A stretch of DNA of 64,000 bases from Oceanirhabdus sp. W0125-5 (GCF_027938815.1 NZ_CP115913.1:1398001-1462000); one strand, 5' to 3'; shown: positions 35,333-45,554, counted from the stretch's first letter. A program made the numbers and translations. Notes: generated by a model from the letters alone, not told the origin.

Positions 35333-36151
35333 GTGGGAGCAAGTTTAGCATTGATTAAAAGACGAATTAAATCTATTGAAAACACAATGAAAATTACAAA
35401 AGCTATGAGTATGGTTGCAAACTCTAAATTCTCCAAAAGTAAATCTAATTTATATGTAAATAATGAATACACTGAGAAACTGCAGAATGGAATAAATAAG
35501 CTTTTATCAAAAGAGGATTTAAAAGAATATGCAAAAGGAATTGATAAAAGAAAGAAATTATTTCTAATTTTAAGTTCAGATGTTGGTTTATGTGGAGCAT
35601 TCAATACTGGAACTGCAAAAAAAGCATTAATTGAAAAAGAAAAAAATCAAAATTGTAAATTCATTGTATGTGGAATGAAGGGCAGAGATTTTATACGTGC
35701 AATAGATGGAGAAACAATAGCAGAATACGTTGAACTACCATATTATCCTAGTATTAAAGAAAGTAGAATTATTAGTAATAAGATTATGAGGTATTTTAAA
35801 GAAGAAAAGTGTGAAATTTTTGCAATATATTATAAGTTTATATCAGCAATAAAAAAAGAACTGATTCTTGAAAAAATTTTCCCCTTTGAGATTGAAGAAC
35901 AACAATGGAGCGGGAATGAGGAGATTTCAGTTGAGGATATTTTAACATTATATTTTGACAGTGTTGTATTAAATATATTAATGCAGTCTAAGACATCAGA
36001 ACTGAGTTTCAGAATTGAGACTACAAACAGTGCTATAAAAAATGGAAAAGAGTTGTTAGTAGATCTTAAGAAAATGTATAACAGAATACGCCAAAGTAAT
36101 ATTACCAATGAAATAAGTGAGATTATTGGAGGCGTTGAAGCATTGAAATAA
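35333..36151 (+). CDS. atpG: ATP synthase F1 subunit gamma
   Basis: Gamma is the rotating central shaft. The N-terminal LALIKRRIKSIENTMKITKAMSMVA and C-terminal NRIRQSNITNEISEIIGGVEAL helices are the family's diagnostic coiled coil, with SSDVGLCGAFN in the middle. It starts at GTG 35333, served by GGGAG 11 bases upstream. The 272-residue length is a little short because the central domain is compact. It lies 14 bases after atpA. Confidence 0.95.
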   Translation: MGASLALIKRRIKSIENTMKITKAMSMVANSKFSKSKSNLYVNNEYTEKLQNGINKLLSKEDLKEYAKGIDKRKKLFLILSSDVGLCGAFNTGTAKKALIEKEKNQNCKFIVCGMKGRDFIRAIDGETIAEYVELPYYPSIKESRIISNKIMRYFKEEKCEIFAIYYKFISAIKKELILEKIFPFEIEEQQWSGNEEISVEDILTLYFDSVVLNILMQSKTSELSFRIETTNSAIKNGKELLVDLKKMYNRIRQSNITNEISEIIGGVEALK

Positions 36152-37564
<1,413 letters not shown>

Positions 37565-37582
37565 GAACTAAGGAGGGAATGA

Positions 37583-37981
37583 ATGAAAGAATTTAATATA
37601 AAAATAATTAGTACTAAAGGAACTTTTCTGGAAGATAAAATAGAAGAAATAAAACTAAAAGATATTAGTGGAAAATTTTCTATTCTATCTAATCATGAAG
37701 CAAGAGTTGTTTTTATTGTCCCTTGCAAGGGGGAGATAATAAGGAAAGGGGCAAGAGAAGCTTTTTTCGTATCATTTGGTATATTGAATATTGATGAAAA
37801 TGGAGATGTGTTAATAACCTGTGAAGCTTGTGAGTGGAAAAGTGATATTGATATAAAAAGAGCAAAGGAATCAAAAGAACGAGCATTGAATAGAATAGAC
37901 AAAAATAAAGAAGGAATTGACATACAAAGAGCTGAAAAGGCATTAATGAGGGCGGTTGCAAGAATTGAAAGCGTAAGTTGA
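37583..37981 (+). CDS. atpC: ATP synthase F1 subunit epsilon
   Basis: Epsilon caps the rotor and can inhibit ATP hydrolysis. An N-terminal beta-sandwich (FSILSNHEARVVFI, VSFGILNIDENGDVLITCEAC) is followed by a two-helix C-terminal domain (RAKESKERALNRI, RAEKALMRAVARIE). The 132-residue length is normal. An AAGGAGGG site precedes the ATG. The operon terminator uses the last codons as its left arm. Confidence 0.94.
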   Translation: MKEFNIKIISTKGTFLEDKIEEIKLKDISGKFSILSNHEARVVFIVPCKGEIIRKGAREAFFVSFGILNIDENGDVLITCEACEWKSDIDIKRAKESKERALNRIDKNKEGIDIQRAEKALMRAVARIESVS

Positions 37982-38020
37982 ACTTTAGGTAGTTCATCTT
38001 ACGCTTTCACACTTTTTTGA
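37968..38020 (+). terminator. Terminator of the atp operon, overlapping the end of atpC
   Basis: AAAGCGTAAG with TGAACT pairs to AGTTCA with CTTACGCTTT, followed by T6 after CACAC. The left arm contains the last atpC codons and stop. Confidence 0.85.
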
Positions 38021-38120
38021 TATGAAAATATATTAGTTATATAGAAACTTATAAAATAATTAAATCTTTATAGTTTAATTTTCGAAATAATGGCAATTAA
38101 TAAAAGTAGGAGGCTTGGAC

Positions 38121-38768
38121 ATGAAAAAATTTATTGTTATTTTGATTATTATAGTTATAGAGAGTAATTTAATTTTTTGTAATTCTAAATTTAATGAATT
38201 TGAAGATCGTATTTCTGAATGTATTTCAAGTGAGTATGAATATGGAATAGAAATGAAATTTAAATTTCAGGATTTTCACACAACAGAAAAGTATTTTAAA
38301 GAGTTAGAAAAAAAAGATTATGAGAGGAAGGAAATTAAACACCGAAAAATTGACAATAAAAGCTTCATAAATGTAAACTCTCTAGATTTAAAAATATACA
38401 TAGTTTTAGATTCAGAGAATAAAGAAGGAAAAATAAAGATGATAAGTTCAGATAAAGTAATGATTAAGGAGCTTTTGGAAGAATTAGACAGTGAGAGTTT
38501 TTTAGTTATAATGAATTTAACTACAAATATTAAATATAAATTGAATAATGAATTAGAAAATGTATACTCAAAAATAATAGAATATTATAATGCTAAAAAC
38601 TATATGATAGATGAAGTTGACTTTGGAAGAGGAAAGGAAGTAATAGTATATCATAAACTTTTTAGTTTACCACTTATGAAAAGAAAAGTAAGTCACATTA
38701 TTTTAGTGAAATATGCAAGAGAAAATTTTTTGATAGTTGGAGATAAAGAGATAATTATGGATTATTAA
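38121..38768 (+). CDS. YwmB-like secreted or anchored protein
   Basis: The 215-residue product has an N-terminal signal/anchor segment (KFIVILIIIVIESNLIF). The rest matches the pattern of YwmB (TATA-box-binding-like fold) proteins, with an end resembling the family (KVSHIILVKYARENFLIVGDKEI). YwmB-like genes stand between atpC and murA in clostridia and beside murAB/spoIID in Bacillus, which supports the call; the function is unknown. ATG 38121 is chosen because TAGGAGG lies 8 bases upstream; TTG 38115 is also in frame. Confidence 0.72.
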   Translation: MKKFIVILIIIVIESNLIFCNSKFNEFEDRISECISSEYEYGIEMKFKFQDFHTTEKYFKELEKKDYERKEIKHRKIDNKSFINVNSLDLKIYIVLDSENKEGKIKMISSDKVMIKELLEELDSESFLVIMNLTTNIKYKLNNELENVYSKIIEYYNAKNYMIDEVDFGRGKEVIVYHKLFSLPLMKRKVSHIILVKYARENFLIVGDKEIIMDY

Positions 38769-38796
38769 TATTGCAATAATTGAGTGGAGGATTAAA

Positions 38797-40059
38797 ATGG
38801 ATAAGATAATAATTAATGGTCAGAAGGTTTTGAGCGGAGAAGTGAATATTAGTACTGCTAAAAATGCTGTGCTACCAATTATGGCTGCGTCCATTCTGAC
38901 TGATGATGAAGTATTAATAAATAAAGCACCAATGCTTGAAGATGTCTATGTATTAGGTGAAATTTTAAGAGGTCTAAACGTTGGTGTAATAATAGATAAT
39001 GAAACAGGAAAAATTTTGATAGAAAATAATTATAATATGGGTATTGAGGCTAATGGAAATCTTGTTAGAAAAATGAGAGCATCAAGTTTATTGATGGGAC
39101 CACTCCTTGCTAAAAAAGGTAGGTTCAGAAATTCTCTTCCAGGTGGATGCAATATAGGAACAAGACCTATTGATTTGCATTTGAAAGGATTGACAGCTTT
39201 AGGTGCAGATATTAATATTGGTCATGGTTATGTTGAAGCTAGAACTAAGGGATTAATAGGAAATAAAATCTATTTGGATTATCCTTCTGTTGGAGCAACT
39301 GAGAATATTATGATGGCTTCTGTATTAGCTAAAGGTGATACTATTATTGAAAATGCTGCAGAGGAACCAGAAATAGAGGATTTAGCTAATTTTCTTATTG
39401 CTATGGGAGCGAAAATCTATGGTGCTGGAACAGACAGAATAATTATAAGTGGAGTGAATTATCTTAAAGGATTAGAATATACACCTATTTATGATAGGAT
39501 TGAAGCTGGGACATTTATGATTGCAGCAGCAATAACACATAGTAAAATCAAAATAAATGGAATTAAAGAATCTAATCTAAAACCGGTTATTGCTAAATTG
39601 GCTGAAGCTGGGGTAATGATGGAGATTGAAGATGAGAGTATAATAGTTGATGGGACAGATACACTGCTACCTGTTGATATTAAGACACTTCCTTATCCAG
39701 GATTTCCTACTGACATGCAATCACAAATGATGAGTTTTCTTTCTACTGTGAAAGGCACAAGCATTATAACAGAAACCATCTTTGAAAATAGATTCATGTG
39801 TGCTGCGGAACTTAAAAGAATGGGTGCAAATATTAAAATTGAAGGAAGGACTGCAACTGTACAGGGGGTGGATAACCTTACTGGAGCCGAAGTAAGAGCA
39901 ACTGATTTAAGAGCAGGTGCAGCGATAATTTTAGCAGCATTGGCAGCGAAGGGGGAATCAATTATAACTGGAGTAAAGCATATTGATAGAGGATATGTTG
40001 AAATAGAGAAGAAATTACAGGGATTAGGCGCTGATATTAGAAGAGAAAAAGAAAATTGA
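38797..40059 (+). CDS. murA: UDP-N-acetylglucosamine 1-carboxyvinyltransferase
   Basis: MurA makes the first committed step of peptidoglycan synthesis from UDP-GlcNAc and phosphoenolpyruvate. STAKNAVLPIMAA carries the conserved Lys/Asn, and LPGGCNIGTRPIDLH holds the active-site Cys that fosfomycin modifies. YPGFPTDMQSQ and DLRAGAAIILAALAA follow in order. The 420-residue length is normal. GAGTGGAGG precedes the ATG. It is downstream of ywmB-like and followed by a terminator. The genome may hold a second murA, as usual in Firmicutes. Confidence 0.96.
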   Translation: MDKIIINGQKVLSGEVNISTAKNAVLPIMAASILTDDEVLINKAPMLEDVYVLGEILRGLNVGVIIDNETGKILIENNYNMGIEANGNLVRKMRASSLLMGPLLAKKGRFRNSLPGGCNIGTRPIDLHLKGLTALGADINIGHGYVEARTKGLIGNKIYLDYPSVGATENIMMASVLAKGDTIIENAAEEPEIEDLANFLIAMGAKIYGAGTDRIIISGVNYLKGLEYTPIYDRIEAGTFMIAAAITHSKIKINGIKESNLKPVIAKLAEAGVMMEIEDESIIVDGTDTLLPVDIKTLPYPGFPTDMQSQMMSFLSTVKGTSIITETIFENRFMCAAELKRMGANIKIEGRTATVQGVDNLTGAEVRATDLRAGAAIILAALAAKGESIITGVKHIDRGYVEIEKKLQGLGADIRREKEN

Positions 40060-40060
40060 G

Positions 40061-40099
40061 AAATCGTTAGGATGTTTTATCCTGACGATTTATTTTTTT
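40061..40099 (+). terminator. Intrinsic terminator of murA
   Basis: AAATCGTTAGGAT and ATCCTGACGATTT (one G-U) pair around a GTTTT-type loop and lead to ATTTTTTT. Confidence 0.87.
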
Positions 40100-40130
40100 A
40101 CTATGTAAAAAAAGTTGACAGATTCATAAA

Positions 40131-40176
40131 ACCACCATTCTCAATTCTACATTCTCAATTCTCCATTTGTTTTAAG
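40131..40176 (+). repeat. Modular hairpin repeat, right-end remnant (R12)
   Basis: Only the CATTCTCAATTCTACATTC-type right end and TTTGTTTTAAG extremity remain. No A' hairpin or core is found beside it. Confidence 0.6.
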
Positions 40177-40271
40177 TGAGTGTTTTAGTAATATATTTTT
40201 AATTAGTTCATATCTATATATAGAGAGAACAAAGAACTATTTATACGATATTGGAGGTAAGGTGGGTAAAT

Positions 40272-41324
40272 ATGAATAAAAATAATTATAAGGTTAATTT
40301 TTTTGATATTATAATTGGCGTACTTTCTATAGTTTTATTTTTATTCGTCACAACATTACTTGTTAATATTGGAACAGGTAAAGGTGTCAATATGGTTGAT
40401 GAATCAGAATTAATTAAGGAAAAGGGGAATAAGTATAATATATCAGAGAGAGAAAAAACGGAGGTATACATTAAGGTATATATAACAGAGAAAGATGTTG
40501 TTGAGGTTATTCCCTTAGGAATTTATTTAAAAGGAGTAGTTGCAGCAGAAATGCCTGCGGAATTTAATTTAGAAGCTTTAAAAGCGCAAAGTGTAGCAGC
40601 AAGAACTTATGCATTATCCCATATAAAACAATATAAAGGTATACCATGTATTAGGGCTAAAGAACATGAGGCTGATATTTGTGATAGTACACATTGTCAA
40701 GTTTATATAGGTGAAAGTGATATGAAAAATATATGGGGTGAAAATTATAAGAAGTATCATGAAAAAATTTCTGAAGCAGTGAAGACTACAGAAGGTGTTG
40801 TAATAACTTATAACGGGGAACCAATAGATAGTCCATATTATTTTGCAGCAAGTAGTGGGTTTACAGAAAATAGCGAAGAGGTATTTTCAGAAGCTAGACC
40901 ATATTTAACAAGTGTTCAAAGTTATGGAGATTCTGATGCTCCGAAATTTAGTTCCACTATGAAAATCAATAAAATAGATTTCATAAAAAAAATAAAAGAT
41001 AACTATAAAGGAGCTACTTTATATAAAAACTCTTTAATGGATCAGATAAACATAACTCAACGTACTGATGCCGGTAATGTAAAACAAATAAATATAGGAA
41101 ATATATCTTTAAAGGGAACGGAATTTAGAAAGTTATTTTTACTAAATTCAGCAGATTTTATACTGAGTGATGAAGGAGAGGATTTAATAGTATATTGTCA
41201 AGGATATGGTCATGAAGTTGGAATGAGTCAATGGGGTGCAAATGGGATGGCGAAAATAGGTAAGAAATTTGATCAAATACTTAAGCATTACTATTCAGGC
41301 ACTGAGATTAGGAAAATATTTTAA
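40272..41324 (+). CDS. spoIID: Stage II sporulation protein D (septal peptidoglycan lytic enzyme)
   Basis: SpoIID degrades peptidoglycan during engulfment. An N-terminal membrane anchor spans about residues 10-35. YLKGVVAAEMPAEF carries the catalytic Glu, QSVAARTYAL follows, and the metal-binding segment with HEADICDSTHCQVY and the C-terminal GYGHEVGMSQWGANGMA are family hallmarks. The 350-residue length is normal. ATG 40272 fits GGAGG/GGTGGG upstream; TTG 40251 is also in frame. Partner SpoIIQ and SpoIIID genes follow, a classic engulfment cluster. Confidence 0.95.
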   Translation: MNKNNYKVNFFDIIIGVLSIVLFLFVTTLLVNIGTGKGVNMVDESELIKEKGNKYNISEREKTEVYIKVYITEKDVVEVIPLGIYLKGVVAAEMPAEFNLEALKAQSVAARTYALSHIKQYKGIPCIRAKEHEADICDSTHCQVYIGESDMKNIWGENYKKYHEKISEAVKTTEGVVITYNGEPIDSPYYFAASSGFTENSEEVFSEARPYLTSVQSYGDSDAPKFSSTMKINKIDFIKKIKDNYKGATLYKNSLMDQINITQRTDAGNVKQINIGNISLKGTEFRKLFLLNSADFILSDEGEDLIVYCQGYGHEVGMSQWGANGMAKIGKKFDQILKHYYSGTEIRKIF

Positions 41325-41365
41325 TAAAATATAATTATAAAATTCTTTAATAAAGATTGATTTTT

Positions 41366-41397
41366 GGATTTGGAATAACCAAGTCTCTTTTTTTTTG
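41366..41397 (+). terminator. Intrinsic terminator of spoIID
   Basis: GGATTTGG and CCAAGTC pair (one G-U) around AATAA, followed by a long T run. Confidence 0.7.
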
Positions 41398-41461
41398 AAA
41401 AATTTTATAAGAAATGTATTTTTTCTAATAATGTGGACATTATTACAGAAAGGAGGTGTTT

Positions 41462-42217
41462 ATGATGGAATCAAATAAACAAAAATTTTATCAAAAATCA
41501 AGTTTTTATGTTGCTGTTTTTGCTGCATTAGTATTAGTAGCGGGAATATTGATATTTACATTAATAAGAAATAATAATACTGCAGCTGTTAATGGTGGTA
41601 ATGTGGCAAATGGCGCATTTGAAAAGGGAGAAAATGTTGACGAAGGTCAAGATGTTGGTGTTGAAAATGGAGAAAAAGCTGAAGAAGATGTTTCAGTTGT
41701 ATTTACAGATGAGAATATGGAGTTAGATGTAAGCGTTATAGCTAATTCTCCAGAAATCAAAAACTTAACAGAGCCAGTAGAGGGAGAGGTAATCTATCAA
41801 TTTAGAAAGCCAATTACAGATAAAACTGATAAGACTAATAAAACACCTAGAGGTGTTGGAATTAAGTGTGAACTTGATTCAGAAGTTAAGTCTAGCAGTG
41901 AGGGAGTAGTTGAATTCATAGGTGTTGATAAATTATTTGGAACTACTGTAGTAATTAATCACGGAGATATGTTTAAAACAATTTATTCAAATCTTAATGA
42001 TGAGGTTAAGGTATCAGTTGGTGATGAAGTTAAAGTTGGAGATGTAATAGGTAACATAGGTGAGAGTGCAGTTTATTTTGTAAATGCTCATTATGATCCA
42101 CATTTACATTTTGAAATAATTGCTTCAAATGAAAAGTATGAAGACATTATGGCAAACTATAACAAGTATTATGATACTTTTGTTAATCCTCTAGATTATT
42201 TAGATTTTAGTAATTAA
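41462..42217 (+). CDS. spoIIQ: SpoIIQ-like engulfment protein with degenerate LytM (M23) domain
   Basis: The protein is anchored by one helix (residues about 15-35), followed by a Gly/Glu/Asn-rich linker and a LytM domain (about 105-235). In intact M23 peptidases zinc is held by HxxxD and HxH. The second motif is present (PHLHFE near 213-218), but the first reads PRGVG at about 129-133, so both the His and the Asp are lost. Zinc and peptidase activity are therefore unlikely, as in Bacillus SpoIIQ, while other clostridial SpoIIQ proteins keep the site. It presumably acts with SpoIIIAH as the forespore half of the channel. AGGAGG precedes ATG 41462 and 41465. It sits between spoIID and spoIIID. 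Confidence 0.85.
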   Translation: MMESNKQKFYQKSSFYVAVFAALVLVAGILIFTLIRNNNTAAVNGGNVANGAFEKGENVDEGQDVGVENGEKAEEDVSVVFTDENMELDVSVIANSPEIKNLTEPVEGEVIYQFRKPITDKTDKTNKTPRGVGIKCELDSEVKSSSEGVVEFIGVDKLFGTTVVINHGDMFKTIYSNLNDEVKVSVGDEVKVGDVIGNIGESAVYFVNAHYDPHLHFEIIASNEKYEDIMANYNKYYDTFVNPLDYLDFSN

Positions 42218-42227
42218 TTATTACTAT

Positions 42228-42260
42228 GGTGAAAAGTTCAATTAATTTGAACTTTTCACC
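42228..42260. repeat. Perfect inverted repeat without T run, between spoIIQ and spoIIID
   Basis: GGTGAAAAGTTCAA and TTGAACTTTTCACC flank five bases: 14 perfect pairs. What follows is AAAAAATATT rather than T, so it is not a normal terminator in either direction. Confidence 0.75.
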
Positions 42261-42359
42261 AAAAAATATTCGTAAAAGCAATGATTAAGTCAGTGAGAGT
42301 ATTATTAGATTAAATCATTGCATATTATATTAATAGAAGGATTAAGGAGGTAGCGTTCT

Positions 42360-42608
42360 TTGAAAGATTACATCGAAGAAAGAGTTTTGGAAGTAGCTAG
42401 GTATATTATCGAATCGGAAGCTACAATAAGAAAAACTGCTAAGGTTTTTGGCGTAAGCAAAAGTACTATTCACAAAGATATGACTGAAAGATTACCTAAA
42501 ATAAATCCTCAAATAGCTCAGGAAGCAAAAAGAGTTTTGGATTTGAATAAGTCAGAGAGGCATATTAGAGGTGGAAGAGCTACAAAGTTAAAGTACAAGT
42601 CTATATAG
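42360..42608 (+). CDS. spoIIID: Mother-cell transcription factor SpoIIID
   Basis: SpoIIID is the small DNA-binding protein that tunes sigma-E and sigma-K genes in the mother cell. The 82-residue protein has the helix-turn-helix ESEATIRKTAKVFGVSKSTIHKDM and a basic C-terminal tail (HIRGGRATKLKYK) that contacts DNA. The start is TTG 42360, with AAGGAGG 8 bases upstream. mreB follows in the same direction after 174 bases. Confidence 0.97.
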   Translation: MKDYIEERVLEVARYIIESEATIRKTAKVFGVSKSTIHKDMTERLPKINPQIAQEAKRVLDLNKSERHIRGGRATKLKYKSI

Positions 42609-42782
42609 AAATTAAAGAATGTTTATAAGAATAATTTGTAAAATTACTCCGCTATCTGTTTAATATTTATTTTTAGAATATTCTTAAATTAATTTAAGAA
42701 TATTAGAGGAATTTGAAAAAATTCCTAGAATATAGATAAGTATGTATTTTTATGAATGAGTTGAGTAGGAGTGAACTGAATA

Positions 42783-43784
42783 ATGTTATTTAGGATGAGT
42801 GCTGATATTGGGATTGATTTAGGTACTGCAACTGTATTAGTGTTTTCAAAAAATAAAGGTATTGTTTTAAAAGAACCTTCAGTTGTAGCAATTGATAAAA
42901 GTGAAAAAGGTAATGAGAGGGTTTTAAAAGTTGGGGAAGAAGCAAGACAGATGATTGGTAGAACTCCTGGTAATATTGTAGCGATTAGACCTTTAAGAGA
43001 TGGAGTTATTTCAGACTATGATATAACAGAAAAAATGCTAAAATATTTTATTAATAAGGCATGCGGTAAAAGACGTTGGTTTGCACCAAAAGTTGCAATA
43101 TGTATTCCTTGTGAAGCAACAGCAGTGGAGAGAAAAGCAGTTGAAGATGCTGCAAGAAATGCTGGGGCAAAAACAGTAAAACTAATAGAAGAACCATTAG
43201 CAGCTGCAATTGGAGCTGGATTAGATATTACGAAAGCTAGTGGAAATATGATTATAGATATTGGTGGAGGAACAACAGATATTGCAGTTATTTCTCTTGG
43301 TGGTATGGTTGTTCGTCAATCAATAAAAGTAGCTGGCGATGAATTTGACGAATCTATTATTAAATATATAAGAAAGAAACATAAAGTTATGATTGGTGAA
43401 AGAACCGCTGAAGAACTTAAAATAAAGATTGGTTGTGTATTTAATGCAGATCCAGAAAAAACATTAGAAGTTAGAGGCCGTGATTTATTAAATGGATTAC
43501 CAACGAATATAGTAGTAAATGCAGTTGAAATGCAAGACGCATTAAAAGAAGCAGTATATACTATAGCAGAAAGTACCCATTCAGTTCTAGAAAAAACTCC
43601 ACCTGAATTAGCATCTGATATTGCAGAAAAAGGAATTGTAATGACAGGCGGGGGAGCATTACTAGAAGGATTAGATAAATTAATCGAGCAATATACTAAT
43701 GTACCGGTGTATGTTGCAGAAGACTCTATTTCATGTGTTGCCTATGGAACTGGAAAAGTATTAGATTATATATTTAATGATTAA
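42783..43784 (+). CDS. mreB: Rod-shape determining protein, MreB/Mbl type
   Basis: This actin-like cytoskeletal ATPase guides cell-wall elongation. ADIGIDLGTATVLVF is phosphate loop 1, IIDIGGGTTDIAVISLGG is phosphate loop 2, and VMTGGGALLEGLDKLI closes the adenosine pocket. The 333-residue length is normal. Location right after spoIIID resembles Bacillus mbl, so it is probably the Mbl-type paralogue rather than the mreBCD one; that is inference from position. The ribosome-binding site before ATG 42783 is weak, and ATG 42795 is a possible alternative. Confidence 0.93.
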   Translation: MLFRMSADIGIDLGTATVLVFSKNKGIVLKEPSVVAIDKSEKGNERVLKVGEEARQMIGRTPGNIVAIRPLRDGVISDYDITEKMLKYFINKACGKRRWFAPKVAICIPCEATAVERKAVEDAARNAGAKTVKLIEEPLAAAIGAGLDITKASGNMIIDIGGGTTDIAVISLGGMVVRQSIKVAGDEFDESIIKYIRKKHKVMIGERTAEELKIKIGCVFNADPEKTLEVRGRDLLNGLPTNIVVNAVEMQDALKEAVYTIAESTHSVLEKTPPELASDIAEKGIVMTGGGALLEGLDKLIEQYTNVPVYVAEDSISCVAYGTGKVLDYIFND

Positions 43785-43818
43785 ACATAGAGAAAAAAAT
43801 TAAGAATTATAATAAATT

Positions 43819-43847
43819 AAAAACAGGCTTAGATGCCTGTTTTTTTA
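43819..43847. terminator. Bidirectional terminator between mreB and yyaC
   Basis: AAAACAGGC and GCCTGTTTTTTT with a TTAGAT loop; A and T runs on both sides fit the convergent genes. Confidence 0.87.
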
Positions 43848-44381
43848 TTATGAGTTTTCTTCTTGATATAGGTTATAAGAATAAAGAATGGATTTGCTAA
43901 TTACTTTAGCAATTTTCATTACTAAATTTAAGCGAATATTCCTATTTGTAAATAATTCGTTCTTATCGCAAGAGTCAACAATTCCAATTATGGATACTTT
44001 CCCGATTTTGGGAAGAGTTTTGCCAACTCCTTTACCAGGGTGGATAGGATAATCACGTATCTGTATTTCTCCTATATTATAATCATCACCTAGACAGGCG
44101 TCTATTCCTATTAAGGTATAATCAGGAAATTCTTTTTTTATATTTGAGAATTTCTCATCTATATTTAAAGCATGAATTGGGTTTTCCACTGTACCAAAAA
44201 TTTTAAGAGGTATATTACTATCGGAGAGATATGATCCTACAAGTGGACCTAAACAATCACCAATACATCTATCAGTACCAATACATATAATTATAGTTTT
44301 TTCATTCAAATAGTTTTTAAGAAAATTAGCTATCTTATAGTAAGCGAAAGGATCAGTATAATGAGCTTTAACTTTGTTCAA
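43848..44381 (-). CDS. yyaC: Spore protease YyaC family protein
   Basis: The 177-residue product matches the YyaC family, related to the spore protease GPR fold: CIGTDRCIGDCLGPLVGS near the N-terminus, YTLIGIDACLG with its Asp/Cys, and PGKGVGKTLPKIGKVSIIGIVD in the middle. The role in sporulation is not well defined; a peptidase-like or signalling part is suggested by the fold. On the minus strand AGGAGG serves TTG 44381 at 9-base spacing better than GTG 44390, which overlaps it. It is convergent with mreB. Confidence 0.87.
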   Translation of the reverse strand: MNKVKAHYTDPFAYYKIANFLKNYLNEKTIIICIGTDRCIGDCLGPLVGSYLSDSNIPLKIFGTVENPIHALNIDEKFSNIKKEFPDYTLIGIDACLGDDYNIGEIQIRDYPIHPGKGVGKTLPKIGKVSIIGIVDSCDKNELFTNRNIRLNLVMKIAKVISKSILYSYNLYQEENS

Positions 44382-44503
44382 AGAATTCACCTCCTAATAA
44401 AATATATGAAATTAATATACTTATATATACCTTTGAAATTAAAGAATTTATATAAAGTATAAAAAAAATAAAAATGTAAATAATTTAAAAAGGAGGTTGA
44501 AAA

Positions 44504-45133
44504 ATGAAAAGATTGAAATTAATTTATTTTATAATTACTGTAGAATTGATTATATTAGGTTTATTAGTTTTTGTAGAAAAAAATCAATTTAATGCAAAAG
44601 ATAATTTTGTTATAAAAAATGATATAATTCAAGATAAAAGGAATAATATTCAATTTAATGAACATGAAAATAATGATAAATTTAAAAAATCTAAATACAA
44701 TCATGATGAAGTTAGTAAAAAAATTCAAAATAAAATTTTGAATCGTGATGAAATAAAAGAATCTATTGAAAATAATTTATCTAATTATGGAGAGAATATG
44801 TCACAAGAAGAAATTGATATTATTTTGAAAGATGAAGCAATATCAGTATTTAAAGTTGAATGTTCCTCTATAATGGGGAGTTTGAATTTTCAAGACAAAA
44901 AAAATATACTAAATGTGGCTATGAAAGTTGATAAAAAGATGTTTAATACTATCAAAGAATTACTTCATCATGATAATCAAGAATACGGTGTTTTGAAATC
45001 TATATTATTATTAAGGGATTATCTAGATGAAAAAGACTTTGAAAAGGTAAGAGAAACAGCGGGTAAATACGTTGATATGAACATGATAGAAGAGTATTAT
45101 TATCTTGAGAAATCAGGTGCATCATATCAGTAA
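44504..45133 (+). CDS. Membrane-anchored hypothetical protein
   Basis: The 209-residue protein has one N-terminal transmembrane segment (residues 5-24, LIYFIITVELIILGLLVFV) and a hydrophilic remainder. Residues about 30-100 are Asn/Lys/Asp-rich and look disordered. Residues about 100-205 look helical and folded (ILKDEAISVFKVECSS, NVAMKVDKKMFNTIKELL, KVRETAGKYVDMNMIEEYY). I do not recognise a family. AAAAGGAGG gives strong translation. It diverges from yyaC and precedes the tRNA array; a near-perfect hairpin (45138-45168, no T run) follows. The sporulation neighbours suggest, but do not show, a spore-related role. Confidence 0.6.
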   Translation: MKRLKLIYFIITVELIILGLLVFVEKNQFNAKDNFVIKNDIIQDKRNNIQFNEHENNDKFKKSKYNHDEVSKKIQNKILNRDEIKESIENNLSNYGENMSQEEIDIILKDEAISVFKVECSSIMGSLNFQDKKNILNVAMKVDKKMFNTIKELLHHDNQEYGVLKSILLLRDYLDEKDFEKVRETAGKYVDMNMIEEYYYLEKSGASYQ

Positions 45134-45268
45134 TTAATCATCAAGAAAATTTGGAATTTTCTTGATTGATTAACGTAAAAGAAAAAAAGGATTTGATATT
45201 AAATCGAAGTAATTGAGAGATTTTGAGATATAGAATAAAATAATTTTAGAATTTGGCGATATTTGAGG

Positions 45269-45297
45269 TTGAAATTAATCTGTTATACTTGTATACT
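45269..45297 (+). promoter_or_regulatory. Sigma-A-type promoter of the tRNA array (and possibly metK)
   Basis: TTGAAA and TATACT are separated by 17 bases, and the first tRNA begins about 58 bases after the -10. No other promoter is evident between here and the SAM riboswitch. Confidence 0.75.
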
Positions 45298-45355
45298 ATT
45301 CATTGTCGGTAAGACGCGGAGAGATGTTCGAAAGACACTTTCCGAAAAACAAAAT

Positions 45356-45440
45356 GGGCGAGTTCCCGAGTGGCCAAAGGGGGCAGACTGTAAATCTGTT
45401 GCGTTTCGCTTCGATGGTTCGAATCCATCTTCGCCCACCA
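45356..45440 (+). tRNA. tRNA-Tyr (GTA), copy 1
   Basis: 85 bases including encoded CCA. The acceptor GGGCGAG pairs with TTCGCCC. The anticodon loop CTGTAAA gives GTA. The long variable arm (GCGTTTCGC) is the class II feature of bacterial tRNA-Tyr, and TGGTTCGAATCCA is the T arm. Confidence 0.97.
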
Positions 45441-45473
45441 TTTTAAAAATAGAATACAAATGTATTGAATTAT

Positions 45474-45549
45474 GCTGGCATGGCTCAATTGGTAGAGCAG
45501 CTGACTTGTAATCAGCAGGTTGTAGGTTCAAGTCCTATTGCCAGCTCCA
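45474..45549 (+). tRNA. tRNA-Thr (TGT), copy 1
   Basis: 76 bases with encoded CCA. Acceptor GCTGGCA/TGCCAGC, D arm GCTC..GAGC, anticodon stem GCTGA/TCAGC with loop CTTGTAA (anticodon TGT), T loop TTCAAGT. Confidence 0.97.
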
Positions 45550-45554
45550 TAAAT

